Notes: generated from the sequence alone by a model not told the origin. A stretch of DNA of 64,000 nt from Agromyces badenianii (GCF_003070885.1 NZ_CP028913.1:2852001-2916000), one strand, 5' to 3'. Positions 36,431 through 45,313 are shown, counted from the stretch's first letter. Translations and numbers: made by a program.

Positions 36431-37567
36431 GTCGATGGGCTCGAAGCTCTCGCCCGTGACGTCGACGCCGTCGGCCTTCAGTTCGTCGAGCGCCGTCGTG
36501 ATCCACTCGTTCGACCACGCCGATGCCGGCGGCTCCTCGGTGATGGGGCTCGCTCCCGACTCGTTCACGGCGCTGAGCGCGCCCTTCACGGTGGCGGCCC
36601 ACGCGGCCTCGTCGATCATGCCGATGCCGTCGGGTGCCGGCCAGATGAGCTTGTTCGTCTCGTTGACCATCCAGAGCTCGTGGCTCGGGCCCCAGCCGGA
36701 GCCCTCGGCGATCGTGATCTCCGATGCCTCCTCGGGGTTCTCGGCCGCGTAGATCCAGCCCTTGATGACGGCCTTGAGGAACGCGACGGTCGTGTCCTGA
36801 TACGCCTCGTCGCTCTCCAGCCGCTCGGTGTCGGCCCAGATCGCGTCCTGCAGCATCGCGCCGACCGTGTCCTGGTAGGAGATGACGTTGAAGTCCTCGG
36901 GCTGGTAGAGCTCGCCCGTGTCGGGGTTCGGCGTCTCGAGCAGCTGCGCGTACTCGTTGTAGGTCATCGCCTGGGCCGCGTCGATGTCACCCTGCAGGAA
37001 GGCGTTCATGTTGAAGTCCTGCGTGATGATCTGCACGGTCGACGAGTCGAGGCCCTCTGCGGCCATCGCCGCGAAGATCTCCCATTCGTTGCCGAAGCCC
37101 CATGAGCCGATCTTCTTGCCCTCGAAGTCGGCGACCGAGTCGATGCCCGAGTCGGCCCACGAGACCTGCAACGTGCCCGACTTCTGGAAGATCTGGGCGA
37201 TGTTGGTGAGGTTCGCACCCTGCTCGATCGAGCCGAGCACCTTCGGCACCCAGGCGATCGCGTAGTCGACGTCGCCGTTGGCGAGCGCGTCCTGCGGCAC
37301 GATGTCACCGCCCGAGGGGATGATCTCGACGTCCAGGCCCTCCTCTTCGAAGTAGCCCTGGTCGACGGCGGCGAAGTAGCCGGCGAACTGGCCCTGCGGC
37401 AGCCACTGGAGCTGGAGCTTCACCGAGGTGAGGTCGCCCGAGCCCGACGCGTCGTCGGTAGCGCCGTCCGACCCGTCGCCGGATCCCGAGCATGCGGTGA
37501 GGGCGAGCGCGGCCGAGATGGCGAGCGCGCCGCCGATCGTCGCGAAGCGACGTCTGCTGTGGTTCAT
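36404..37567 (-). CDS. ABC transporter substrate-binding lipoprotein (NMT1/THI5-like)
   Basis: A 387-residue protein. A signal peptide ends in the lipobox LALTAC (Cys about 27), followed by a Ser/Gly/Asp linker. The mature part begins LQLQWLPQGQFAGYFAAVDQG, characteristic of the NMT1/THI5 and SsuA group that binds pyrimidines, thiamine precursors, taurine or sulfonates. GKKIGSWGFGNEWEIFA and QAMTYNEYAQLLE also fit. Given the dihydropyrimidinase operon, a pyrimidine or hydantoin is the most likely ligand (inference). AAAGGA precedes the ATG at 37567. The 3' end is partly duplicated downstream. Confidence 0.92.
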   Translation of the reverse strand: MNHSRRRFATIGGALAISAALALTACSGSGDGSDGATDDASGSGDLTSVKLQLQWLPQGQFAGYFAAVDQGYFEEEGLDVEIIPSGGDIVPQDALANGDVDYAIAWVPKVLGSIEQGANLTNIAQIFQKSGTLQVSWADSGIDSVADFEGKKIGSWGFGNEWEIFAAMAAEGLDSSTVQIITQDFNMNAFLQGDIDAAQAMTYNEYAQLLETPNPDTGELYQPEDFNVISYQDTVGAMLQDAIWADTERLESDEAYQDTTVAFLKAVIKGWIYAAENPEEASEITIAEGSGWGPSHELWMVNETNKLIWPAPDGIGMIDEAAWAATVKGALSAVNESGASPITEEPPASAWSNEWITTALDELKADGVDVTGESFEPIDVELTEGGN

Positions 37568-37618
37568 GTCGGTCCTTTCATCATTCTCGTGGTGCATGGC
37601 TTCCACTCGTCGAACGCG

Positions 37619-38479
37619 TCAGTTCGCGCCATCCGATGGGGTCGTGCGGCCGTTGCCGGCCGGCTGGAGCAGGCGTTCGAGGGCGAGCGTCGCGAGGTAG
37701 AAGAGCAGGCCGAGGGCGATGGATGCCACGACGTACGCCCAGGCGCGGGCGTACGCGCTCGACGCGGCCGACGTCGAGATGAGCCCGCCCAGCCCGCCGC
37801 GCGGGCCGCCGAAGTACTCGGCGACGAGGGCCGAGATCACGGCGAGCGACGAGGCGATGCGGATGCCGGTGAGGATGAAGGGCCGCGCGGTCGGCAGCGT
37901 CAGGGTGCGCAGCACCTGGCCCGAGTTCGCGGCATACGCCTTCATGAGGTCGCGGTGCACGGGGTCCGTCTGCCGGAACCCGCGCAGCGTGTTGACGAAG
38001 ACCGGCACGAACGAGGCGAGTGCCGCGATCGCCTGCCGGCCGAACTGGCTGTCGGCGCCGAACATCGAGTTGAGCACCGGGGCGAGCGCGACGATCGGGA
38101 TGACGGCGAGGGAGGCGACGACGGGCGCGCTCATCTGGTCGATCGGCCGCCATCTCGCCGCCAGCGCGGCGAGCGCGATGCCGAGGATCGAGCCGACGAT
38201 GAGGCCGAGCAGCGCGTTCGTGCCGGTGAGCAGCGTCGCCTGCACGACCGACGGCCAGTAGGCGATGAGCTCCTCGACGATCGATGCCGGGCTCGGCAGC
38301 AGGTAGTCGCTGACGCCGACGACGCTCACGAGGAACTGCCAGATGCCGAGCACGATGAGCCCGACCGCGACCGGGGCGACGATGCGGAGCGTCGTCTCGG
38401 TGCGCGGGCTCATGCCGTGCGGCCGCGATCCGCCACGGCCCTGCGGGGCGGCGCCCGTGCTCGCGGCGGTGGCCGACAT
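37619..38479 (-). CDS. ABC transporter permease 1 (SsuC/ThiX-like)
   Basis: A 286-residue inner-membrane protein with six predicted helices after a 35-residue Gly/Arg-rich N-terminus. LLPSPASIVEELIAYWP is the typical entry to the domain. ANSGQVLRTLTLPTARPFILTGIRIA is the EAA loop that docks onto the ATPase. The ATG overlaps the stop codon of the ATPase gene by one base. It probably forms a heterodimer with the second, different permease encoded in the same operon. Confidence 0.92.
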   Translation of the reverse strand: MSATAASTGAAPQGRGGSRPHGMSPRTETTLRIVAPVAVGLIVLGIWQFLVSVVGVSDYLLPSPASIVEELIAYWPSVVQATLLTGTNALLGLIVGSILGIALAALAARWRPIDQMSAPVVASLAVIPIVALAPVLNSMFGADSQFGRQAIAALASFVPVFVNTLRGFRQTDPVHRDLMKAYAANSGQVLRTLTLPTARPFILTGIRIASSLAVISALVAEYFGGPRGGLGGLISTSAASSAYARAWAYVVASIALGLLFYLATLALERLLQPAGNGRTTPSDGAN

Positions 38480-39315
38480 CAGCGGTTCTCCACTCCACGC
38501 GGGCCCGCCGCGACCGGTGAGCCGCCGTGCAGGGCTTCGCGCACCGCGGTGACCATGTCGAAGAAGCCGCGCTCCTCGCGGAGCTCCTCGGTGCGAGCCG
38601 CCCGCTGGGCGTCGGCGCCGAGCCGCATCGGCACGATCTCCTGGATGCGCCCGGGCCGGGGCGACATGACGACGACGCGGTCGGAGAGGAAGACGGCCTC
38701 GGGAATCGAGTGCGTGACGAACACGACGGCCGCACCGGTCTCGGCGGAGATGCGCACGAGCTCGGTCTGCATCTTCTCGCGCGTCATCTCGTCGAGCGCG
38801 CCGAACGGCTCGTCCATGAGCAGCAGTCGCGGCTGCTCGGCGAGCGCCCGGGCGATCGCCACGCGCTGCTGCATGCCGCCCGAGAGCTGGTCGGGGTAGC
38901 GGTCGGCGAAGTCGGAGAGGCCGACCATGTCGAGCAGCTCGGCGACCCGGGCGGTGCGAGCAGCGGATGCCGCGCCGTGCAGCTCGAGGGGCAGGGCGAC
39001 GTTGCCCTCCACAGTGCGCCACGGCAGCAGGCCCGCCTGCTGGAACGCGATGCCGTACTCCTGGTCGAGCCGGGCCTGCTTGGCCGACTTGCCGAACACG
39101 GAGAGGCTCCCCGAACTCGGCTGGTCGAGATCGGCGACGAGACGCATGAGCGTCGACTTGCCGCATCCGCTCGGGCCGATGAGCGAGACGAACTCGCCGG
39201 CGGCGACCGTGAGGCCGATCGAATCGAGTGCCTGCACCTGACCCGAGCGGGTCTCGAACACCTTGTCGACCCCGCTGATCTCGACCGCGGCGATGGCGGG
39301 CGTTGCGTCCGTCAT
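38479..39315 (-). CDS. ABC transporter ATP-binding protein (SsuB/TauB-like)
   Basis: A 278-residue ATPase. Walker A is LIGPSGCGKSTLMRL, the Q-loop lies in GIAFQQAGLLPWRTV, the signature is LSGGMQQRVAIARAL, Walker B is LLLMDEPFGALD, and the switch His is in VFVTHSIPEA. The Q-loop sequence is that of the nitrate/sulfonate/taurine/pyrimidine importer group. The ATG overlaps the upstream permease stop (39312-39315), and its own stop overlaps the next permease start. It powers the import of the operon's substrate. Confidence 0.95.
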   Translation of the reverse strand: MTDATPAIAAVEISGVDKVFETRSGQVQALDSIGLTVAAGEFVSLIGPSGCGKSTLMRLVADLDQPSSGSLSVFGKSAKQARLDQEYGIAFQQAGLLPWRTVEGNVALPLELHGAASAARTARVAELLDMVGLSDFADRYPDQLSGGMQQRVAIARALAEQPRLLLMDEPFGALDEMTREKMQTELVRISAETGAAVVFVTHSIPEAVFLSDRVVVMSPRPGRIQEIVPMRLGADAQRAARTEELREERGFFDMVTAVREALHGGSPVAAGPRGVENR

Positions 39316-40271
39316 GCGGCTTCCTCCGTTCGTCGGTAGTTCGTGAGGATCACGCCGAGGAGCGCGACCGATCCGGCCGCGACGAGCCCGAGCACGATCG
39401 AGCCGAAGATCGGCCCCCAGGCCTTCGCCGGGTCGCCCGAGGCCTGCCCGGCGAACTGGATCAGGATGCGGCCGATGCCGCCCTGGAGGCCCGTCGAGAC
39501 CTCGGCGACGACCGCGCCGATCACCGCGTTCGCCGCGCCGAGCCGCAGCGCGGGCAGCAGGTAGGGCACGGATGCCGGGAACCGCAGCTTCACGAGCGTC
39601 TGCCAGTAGCCCGCCGCATACGTCTGCATGAGCTCGGTGTGGATGCGGTCGGGCGACTGCAGGCCCTTCAGCGCGCCGATCGCGATCGGGAAGAAGGCGA
39701 GGTAGCTCGCGATGAGGGCGACCGACATCCAGTCCTGCCACTCGAACGAGCCGATCTCGACCCGCGAGCCCCAGCTCTTCACGACCGGCGCGAACGCGAT
39801 GAGCGGCACGGTCTGGCTGAGCACGATCCAGGGCAGCAGCCCCCACTCGGCGATGCGCCAGCGCTGCATCACGAGCGCGAGGCCGATGCCCACGACGACG
39901 CCGACGAGCCACCCCGCGGCCGCGATGCCGAGGGTCGTGAGCGCGGCGAGCGCGACCACCGCCCAGAGCGGCAGCGCGTCGTCGGCTCGGGTGACGGGTT
40001 CGGCGAGGCGGGCGCCCATGTCCCAGACGTGCGGCATCGCGAGATCGGTGGTGCGCGGGAGCACCCGCATGCCGCCGAGCACGACCCCGTCGGCGGGTCC
40101 GAGCAGCTTGTAGCCCTCCCAGACGAGCGCGATGACGAGGATGCCGGCGAGGCCCCAGACCCACCGGCCGACCCCGCGGCCCGCGCGCCCCGGGCGACGC
40201 GACGCACGGATGCCGGGCGCCGGCGCCGCGGCATCCGTCATCGTCGTCTCGCGCACACCGGTCTCGATCAT
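39312..40271 (-). CDS. ABC transporter permease 2 (SsuC/ThiX-like)
   Basis: A 319-residue protein with an Arg/Gly-rich N-terminus, one extra N-terminal helix (about 38-58) and the six-helix importer domain. The EAA loop is AAGYWQTLVKLRFPASVPYLLPALRLG. It is only distantly similar to permease 1. The ATG at 40271 overlaps the stop codon of the oxidoreductase gene (ATGA); an in-frame ATG ten codons later is an alternative start. Two non-identical permeases with one ATPase and one binding protein suggest a heterodimeric channel. Confidence 0.9.
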   Translation of the reverse strand: MIETGVRETTMTDAAAPAPGIRASRRPGRAGRGVGRWVWGLAGILVIALVWEGYKLLGPADGVVLGGMRVLPRTTDLAMPHVWDMGARLAEPVTRADDALPLWAVVALAALTTLGIAAAGWLVGVVVGIGLALVMQRWRIAEWGLLPWIVLSQTVPLIAFAPVVKSWGSRVEIGSFEWQDWMSVALIASYLAFFPIAIGALKGLQSPDRIHTELMQTYAAGYWQTLVKLRFPASVPYLLPALRLGAANAVIGAVVAEVSTGLQGGIGRILIQFAGQASGDPAKAWGPIFGSIVLGLVAAGSVALLGVILTNYRRTEEAA

Positions 40272-41284
40272 GCCTTCGCCGTGAGGTGCTCGGAGAGCGC
40301 CGGGATCACGGTCTCGCCGTAGACCCGCAGCGTCTCCTCCTTGTTGTCGTGCTGGAGGTACCCGGCGAACTGGTCGACGCCGAGCGCCTTCAGCTGCTCG
40401 AGCTTCTCGATGTGCTGCTCGGCGGTGCCGAGCAGGCAGAACCGGTCGACGATCTCGTCGGGCACGAACGCCGTGTGCACGTTTCCCGCACGGCCGTGCT
40501 CGTTGTAGTCGTAGCCCTCGCGCGCCGCGATGTAGTCGGTGAGGGCGTCGGGCACGGCGCCGTGGGCGCCGTACTTCGTGACGATGTCGGCCACGTGGTT
40601 GCCGACCATGCCGCCGAACCAGCGGCACTGCTCGCGCATGTGCTCCCAGTCGTCGCCGATGTACATCGGAGCGGCGACGCAGAACTTGATCGACATCGGG
40701 TCGCGGCCAGCGGCTTCGGCGGCGTCGCGCACGTGCTGGATCATCCACGCGGCGATGTCGACGTCGGCGAGCTGCAGGATGAATCCGTCGCCCACCTCGC
40801 CCGTGAGCTTCAGCGCCATCGGGCCGTAGGCCGCGACCCACACGTCGAGCTCCGAGCCGTGGCTCCACGGGAACTGCAGCTGCGAGCCGTGGTACTCGAC
40901 CGGGCGCGAGTTCGCGAGCTCGCGGATCACGTGGATCGCCTCGCGCAGCTCGGCGATCGTCGTCGGCTTGCCGTTGGTGACGCGCACCGCCGAGTCGCCG
41001 CGGCCGATGCCGCAGATCGTGCGGTTGCCGTACATCTCGTTGAGGGTCGCGAAGATCGACGCCGTCACCGTCCAGTCGCGCGTGGCGGGGTTCGTGACGA
41101 ACGGCCCCACCTTGACCTTGCGGGTCTCGGCGAGGATCTGGCTGTAGATGACGTACGGCTCCTGCCACAGCAGGTGCGAGTCGAAGGTCCACACGTGGGT
41201 GAACCCGTGGTTCTCGGCGAGCTTCGCGAGCTGGATGGTTCGCGATGCCGGGGGGTTGGTCTGCAGGACCGCTCCGAATTCCAT
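40268..41284 (-). CDS. LLM-class flavin/F420-dependent oxidoreductase in the pyrimidine operon
   Basis: A 338-residue luciferase-like TIM-barrel protein of the bacterial LLM class. Family marks are FGAVLQTNPPASRTIQLAKLAE at the N-terminus (split here by length only), HVWTFDSHLLWQEPY with the Asp-Ser-His of the cofactor site, NRTICGIGRGDSAVR, and VWVAAYGPMALKLTGEVGDG. It appears close to the TIGR03842 group. F420 and FMN are both possible cofactors. The gene lies between dihydropyrimidinase and the importer genes, so it should act on the same substrate. It is a candidate for the pyrimidine reduction step, otherwise missing here. Confidence 0.88.
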   Translation of the reverse strand: MEFGAVLQTNPPASRTIQLAKLAENHGFTHVWTFDSHLLWQEPYVIYSQILAETRKVKVGPFVTNPATRDWTVTASIFATLNEMYGNRTICGIGRGDSAVRVTNGKPTTIAELREAIHVIRELANSRPVEYHGSQLQFPWSHGSELDVWVAAYGPMALKLTGEVGDGFILQLADVDIAAWMIQHVRDAAEAAGRDPMSIKFCVAAPMYIGDDWEHMREQCRWFGGMVGNHVADIVTKYGAHGAVPDALTDYIAAREGYDYNEHGRAGNVHTAFVPDEIVDRFCLLGTAEQHIEKLEQLKALGVDQFAGYLQHDNKEETLRVYGETVIPALSEHLTAKA

Positions 41285-41294
41285 CGGTACTCCC

Positions 41295-42758
41295 TTAGAT
41301 GAGGTACTGGCTGAGGCCGCGCGCGAGGAAGCGGCCGTCGCCCTTGGCGCCGAGGTACTGGTCGTCGTCGACGATGACCTTGCCGCGCGAGAGCACCGTG
41401 TCGACGTGACCGTCGATCTCGAAGCCCTCCCACGCGGCGTGGTCCATGTTCATGTGGTGCTTCCTGCCCGTCGGCCTGCCGGCCTCGTCGACCGGCATGC
41501 CGATCGAGGTGTGCCCGTTCGGGTCGTAGACGACGAGGTCGGCGTCGGCCCCCGGCTGGATGACGCCCTTGCGGCCGTAGAGGCCGAACATGCGCGCGGG
41601 CGTCGTGCTCGTGAGTTCGACCCAGCGTTCGAGGGTGATCTCGCCCGTGACGACGCCCTGGTACATGAGGTCCATGCGGTGCTCGATCGAGCCGATGCCG
41701 TTCGGGATCTTGCGGAAGTCGCCGAGGCCGAGCTCCTTCTGGTCTTTCATGCAGAAGGGGCAGTGGTCGGTCGAGACCATCTGCAGGTCGTTCGTGCGGA
41801 GGGCCCGCCACATGGAGTCCTGGTGCCCCTCCTCGCGAGATCGGAGCGGCGTCGAGCAGACCCACTTCGCACCCTCGAAGGCGCTCCACTCCTCGCTCGT
41901 CGCGCCGAGCTGGTCTTCGAGCGAGAGGTAGAGGTACTGCGGGCACGTCTCGCCGTAGACGTTCTGCCCCTTGTCGCGCGCCCAGGCGAGCTGCTCGACC
42001 GCCTGGTTCGCCGACACGTGCACGACGTAGAGCGGTGCCCCCGTGAGCTTCGCGAGCATGATCGCGCGGTGCGTCGCCTCCTCCTCCATCTCCCACGCCC
42101 GGGCGATGCCGTGGTAGAACGGGTCGGTCTTGCCCTGCTCGACGAGCTGCTGCGCGAGCACGTCGATCGCCGGTCCGTTCTCGGCGTGCATCATCGTGAG
42201 CATGCCCGTGTCGCGCGAGACCTGCATGGCCTTCAGGATCTGCGCGTCGTCGGAGTAGAAGACGCCCGGGTAGGCCATGAAGAGCTTGAAGCTCGTGACG
42301 CCCTCGTCGGGCAGTCTCGCGAGCGATGCGAGCGAGGCCTCGTTGACATCGCCCACGATCTGGTGGAACGCGTAGTCGATCGCGCAGTTGCCGGCCGCCT
42401 TCTCATGCCAGGCGGCGAGGCCGTCTTCGATGCGCTGGCCGTAGGTCTGCACCGCGAAGTCGACGATCGACGTCGTGCCGCCCCAGGCGGCGGCCCGGGT
42501 GCCGGTCTCGAACGTGTCGATCGCTGCGGTGCCGCCGAAGGGCAGCTCCATGTGGGTGTGGGCATCGATGCCCCCCGGGATCACGTACTTGCCGGTGGCG
42601 TCGATCACCCGGTCGACGGATGCCGCGACATCCGTGCCCAGCAGGGCGGCGCCGGGCTCGAGCACCGCACGGATCGTCTCGCCGTCGACGAGCACATCGG
42701 CAGCGGCCCGGCCCGTGGCGCTCACGACGGTGCCGCCGGTGATGAGGGTGGTGGTCAC
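41295..42758 (-). CDS. hydA: Dihydropyrimidinase/D-hydantoinase
   Basis: A 487-residue cyclic amidohydrolase with a GTG start at 42758 after AAGGAGCG. The metal site is built from DAHTHMELPF, the carboxylated Lys in SFKLFMAYPG, HAENG, VVHVSA and the late Asp of MVSTDHCPF; all are present. It opens dihydrouracil or dihydrothymine (and 5-substituted hydantoins) to N-carbamoyl-beta-amino acids. The gene lies between the beta-ureidopropionase-like amidohydrolase and the LLM oxidoreductase on one transcript, consistent with the reductive pyrimidine pathway. Confidence 0.96.
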   Translation of the reverse strand: MTTTLITGGTVVSATGRAAADVLVDGETIRAVLEPGAALLGTDVAASVDRVIDATGKYVIPGGIDAHTHMELPFGGTAAIDTFETGTRAAAWGGTTSIVDFAVQTYGQRIEDGLAAWHEKAAGNCAIDYAFHQIVGDVNEASLASLARLPDEGVTSFKLFMAYPGVFYSDDAQILKAMQVSRDTGMLTMMHAENGPAIDVLAQQLVEQGKTDPFYHGIARAWEMEEEATHRAIMLAKLTGAPLYVVHVSANQAVEQLAWARDKGQNVYGETCPQYLYLSLEDQLGATSEEWSAFEGAKWVCSTPLRSREEGHQDSMWRALRTNDLQMVSTDHCPFCMKDQKELGLGDFRKIPNGIGSIEHRMDLMYQGVVTGEITLERWVELTSTTPARMFGLYGRKGVIQPGADADLVVYDPNGHTSIGMPVDEAGRPTGRKHHMNMDHAAWEGFEIDGHVDTVLSRGKVIVDDDQYLGAKGDGRFLARGLSQYLI

Positions 42759-42786
42759 GTTTCGCTCCTTGGCGTGGCTCGTGGAC

Positions 42787-43635
42787 TTACGGCTTCGGGA
42801 TGGAGGTGTACGAGTCGGGTCGGCGGTCGCGGTAGAACTGCCAGGCGTTGCGCACCTTCCGGATCATGTCCAGGTCGAGGTCGCGCACCACGACCTCCTC
42901 GTCGCTCTCCGACCCGTAGCCGCCGACGATGTTGCCCTGCGGGTCGCAGAACTGGCTCTTGCCGTAGAAGTTCACGGCGAGATCGCCGTACTCGTTGTCT
43001 TCGAGGCCGACCCGGTTGGCCGCGGCGACGAAGTACCCGTTCGCGGCGGCAGCCGCCGGCTGCTCGATCTCCCAGAGCCTGTTCGAGAGGCCCGGCTTCG
43101 TGGCGTTCGGGTTGAAGACGATCTGCGCGCCGTTCAGGCCGAGCTCGCGCCATCCCTCGGGGAAGTGCCGGTCGTAGCAGATGTAGACGCCGATCGGACC
43201 GACGGCCGTGTTGAACACGGGATAGCCGAGGTTGCCGGGGCGGAAGTAGAACTTCTCCCAGAACTTGTCGAGGTTCGGGATGTGGTGCTTGCGGTACGAG
43301 CCGAGGATCGTGCCGTCGGCGTCGACGACGACCGCGGTGTTGTAGTAGACGCCCGGCTGCTCCTCTTCGTAGATCGGCAGCACCATCACCATGCCGAGCT
43401 CCTTCGCGAGCGCGGCGAAGCGCTGCACGATCGGGCCGTCGGCGGGCTCCGCGTAGTCGTAGTACTTCACGTCTTCGGTGATGCCGAAGTACGGCCCGTA
43501 GAAGAGCTCCTGGAAGCTGATGACCTGGGCGCCCTGCGCCTTCGCGTCGCGGGCGAACTGCTCGTGCTTGTCGAGCATGGACTCCTTGTCGCCGGTCCAG
43601 GTCGTCTGCGTGATGGCCGCTCGGACGATCGTCAT
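42787..43635 (-). CDS. Carbon-nitrogen hydrolase, beta-ureidopropionase-like
   Basis: A 282-residue nitrilase-superfamily enzyme. The catalytic triad is visible as Glu in VISFQELFYGPYF, Lys in GSYRKHHIPN and Cys in VYICYDRHFPEGWREL. The sequence resembles N-carbamoyl-beta-alanine and N-carbamoylputrescine amidases; the dihydropyrimidinase next door favours the former. It releases ammonia, CO2 and a beta-amino acid. The ATG at 43635 follows CAGGAGGCAAT. It is the first gene of the leftward operon, divergent from the MocR-type regulator. Confidence 0.93.
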   Translation of the reverse strand: MTIVRAAITQTTWTGDKESMLDKHEQFARDAKAQGAQVISFQELFYGPYFGITEDVKYYDYAEPADGPIVQRFAALAKELGMVMVLPIYEEEQPGVYYNTAVVVDADGTILGSYRKHHIPNLDKFWEKFYFRPGNLGYPVFNTAVGPIGVYICYDRHFPEGWRELGLNGAQIVFNPNATKPGLSNRLWEIEQPAAAAANGYFVAAANRVGLEDNEYGDLAVNFYGKSQFCDPQGNIVGGYGSESDEEVVVRDLDLDMIRKVRNAWQFYRDRRPDSYTSIPKP

Positions 43636-43758
43636 ATTGCCTCCTGAGTCGGTCGGCGCCATTGCCGTGCACTCGATGGGCGTGGAACAGAGGTGCTCAC
43701 CGGGTGGTGCTGTGACGCCGAGGGGGGGGTGCCGCGGACGTCGTCGTCCGGAGCGCTC

Positions 43759-43825
43759 GAACGGGACTCGCGACCCGTTCTGTTATTGTTCGGCGTGAAC
43801 ATTTCTCTTGTGTTTCACACTGTGA
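43759..43825. promoter_or_regulatory. Divergent promoter region with three inverted repeats
   Basis: This stretch contains GAACGGG (43759-43765) inverted at 43774-43780, TGTTC (43787-43791) inverted at 43797-43801, and GTGT-TTC-ACAC (43810-43820). It is the most AT-rich part of the intergenic region between the amidohydrolase operon and the MocR gene, so it should hold both promoters and the regulator's binding sites. Confidence 0.6.
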
Positions 43826-43867
43826 CGTTGTGGTTACTTATCTTGTCCCTCGTGTCGTGAGGAGGCA

Positions 43868-45313
43868 ATGGTCGTGTCAGGTATTCGTGCGAATGGATTT
43901 CAGGTGACCGATGTTCGGGTCGACGGCGCGGCGCTCATCGCGCTCGCCGAGTTCCCCGAGCCGAGCCCCCGGGGCATCGCGGGAGTGATCGCGCGGCTCG
44001 TGAACTCCGGCGAGCTCGCCGCGGGCACCAGGTTGCCGACCGTGCGCGAGCTCGCGAGCGAACTCGGGGTCAGCCCCGCCACCGTGAGCCAGGCCTGGCA
44101 GGCGCTCTCGCGCACCGGACTCATCGAGTCGCGTGGGCGGGCGGGCAGCTTCGTGCGCCCGCTCTCGCCGGGCTGGCTCGCCCCGCGCATGCGCGGCATG
44201 GCGGCGCCGAACGACCCGGTGCGCCTCGACCTCTCACGCGGCACGCCCGACCCGCTGCTCCTGCCGGCGCTCGGCCCCGCGCTGTCGCGGGTGTCGGCCC
44301 GAGCCGAGACCGGCAGCTATCAGGCCGAACCGGTGATCCCCGCGCTCGCGGCGGTGCTCGAGGCATCCTGGCCCTCTGAGGCCGAGTCGATCATGGTGGT
44401 CGACGGCGCGCTCGACGCGATCTCGCGCACGCTCGAGCAGCTCGTGCGCTTCGGCGACCGCGTCGTGGTCGAGAGCCCGGGGTTCCCGCCCTTCCTCGAC
44501 CTGCTCGAGGTGCTCGGCGCCGAGCCCGTGCCGGTGCGGCTCGACGAGCACGGCATGGTGCCCGAGGCCCTCGCGCGAGCCCTCCTGCGGCGCCCGGTCG
44601 CGGTGCTCCTGCAGCCGCGGGCGCAGAACCCCACGGGCGCCTCGATGAACGCCGAGCGGGCCGTGGCGCTGGCCCGGGTCATCCGCTCGGCCCCCGACGT
44701 CAACGACCTCGTCGTCGTCGAAGACGACCACTCGGGGCTCATCTCGACCGAGGGCGACGTGTCGCTCGGCGGTGCACTGCCGGGCCGGGTGGTGCACGTT
44801 CGCAGCTTCTCGAAGTCGCACGGACCCGACCTGCGCATCGCCGCGCTCGGCGGGCCGCGCGACCTCGTCGAGCGCGTCGTCGCGCGACGTATGCTCGGTC
44901 CGGGATGGACCTCGCGCATGGTGCAGACGATCCTGCTCGACCTGCTCACCGAGGGCACCTCGATCGACGCCGTCGCCGAGGCGCGCCGCCAGTACTACAC
45001 CCGCCAGCGTGCGCTCGGCGACGCACTGCGCGCCCGGGGGGTCGCCGTCGCCCCGGCCGACGGCATCAACCTGTGGATGCCGGTGCTGAGCGAACGCTCG
45101 GCGCTCGTGCAGCTCGCGGCCGCCGGCGTGCGCGTCGCGGCCGGCACGCCGTTCCTCGCGGCATCCGATGTCGCCGAGGCCGCGAACGGTGCCCGCACGC
45201 GCGCGGGCGGCGACTTCGTGCGCGTGACCGTCGGCATGCTGCGCGACGGCACCGACGAGATCGCCGACGCGCTCGCCTCGGCCGCTCACCACGTCGCTGC
45301 CGGCGGGTACTGA
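43868..45313 (+). CDS. MocR-type GntR regulator with aminotransferase-like domain
   Basis: A 481-residue fusion. Residues about 30-105 are a GntR winged helix (LPTVRELASELGVSPATVSQAWQALSRTGLIESR). Residues 130-475 are a class I aminotransferase fold, with the PLP lysine in HVRSFSKSHGPDLRIAALGG and an Asp in VVEDDHSG. MocR regulators bind PLP and amino compounds. Placed divergently from the pyrimidine operon, it most likely responds to beta-alanine or a related amine. The ATG follows GAGGAGGCA. It converges with the EF-G-like gene. Confidence 0.93.
   Translation: MVVSGIRANGFQVTDVRVDGAALIALAEFPEPSPRGIAGVIARLVNSGELAAGTRLPTVRELASELGVSPATVSQAWQALSRTGLIESRGRAGSFVRPLSPGWLAPRMRGMAAPNDPVRLDLSRGTPDPLLLPALGPALSRVSARAETGSYQAEPVIPALAAVLEASWPSEAESIMVVDGALDAISRTLEQLVRFGDRVVVESPGFPPFLDLLEVLGAEPVPVRLDEHGMVPEALARALLRRPVAVLLQPRAQNPTGASMNAERAVALARVIRSAPDVNDLVVVEDDHSGLISTEGDVSLGGALPGRVVHVRSFSKSHGPDLRIAALGGPRDLVERVVARRMLGPGWTSRMVQTILLDLLTEGTSIDAVAEARRQYYTRQRALGDALRARGVAVAPADGINLWMPVLSERSALVQLAAAGVRVAAGTPFLAASDVAEAANGARTRAGGDFVRVTVGMLRDGTDEIADALASAAHHVAAGGY

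Noticed and set aside
40268..41284. The LLM enzyme as RutA (pyrimidine oxygenase)
   Set aside because: No rutB-rutF partners are present and the operon instead has dihydropyrimidinase and an aminotransferase/MmsA pair. The N-terminal sequence also fits the F420-type LLM group better.
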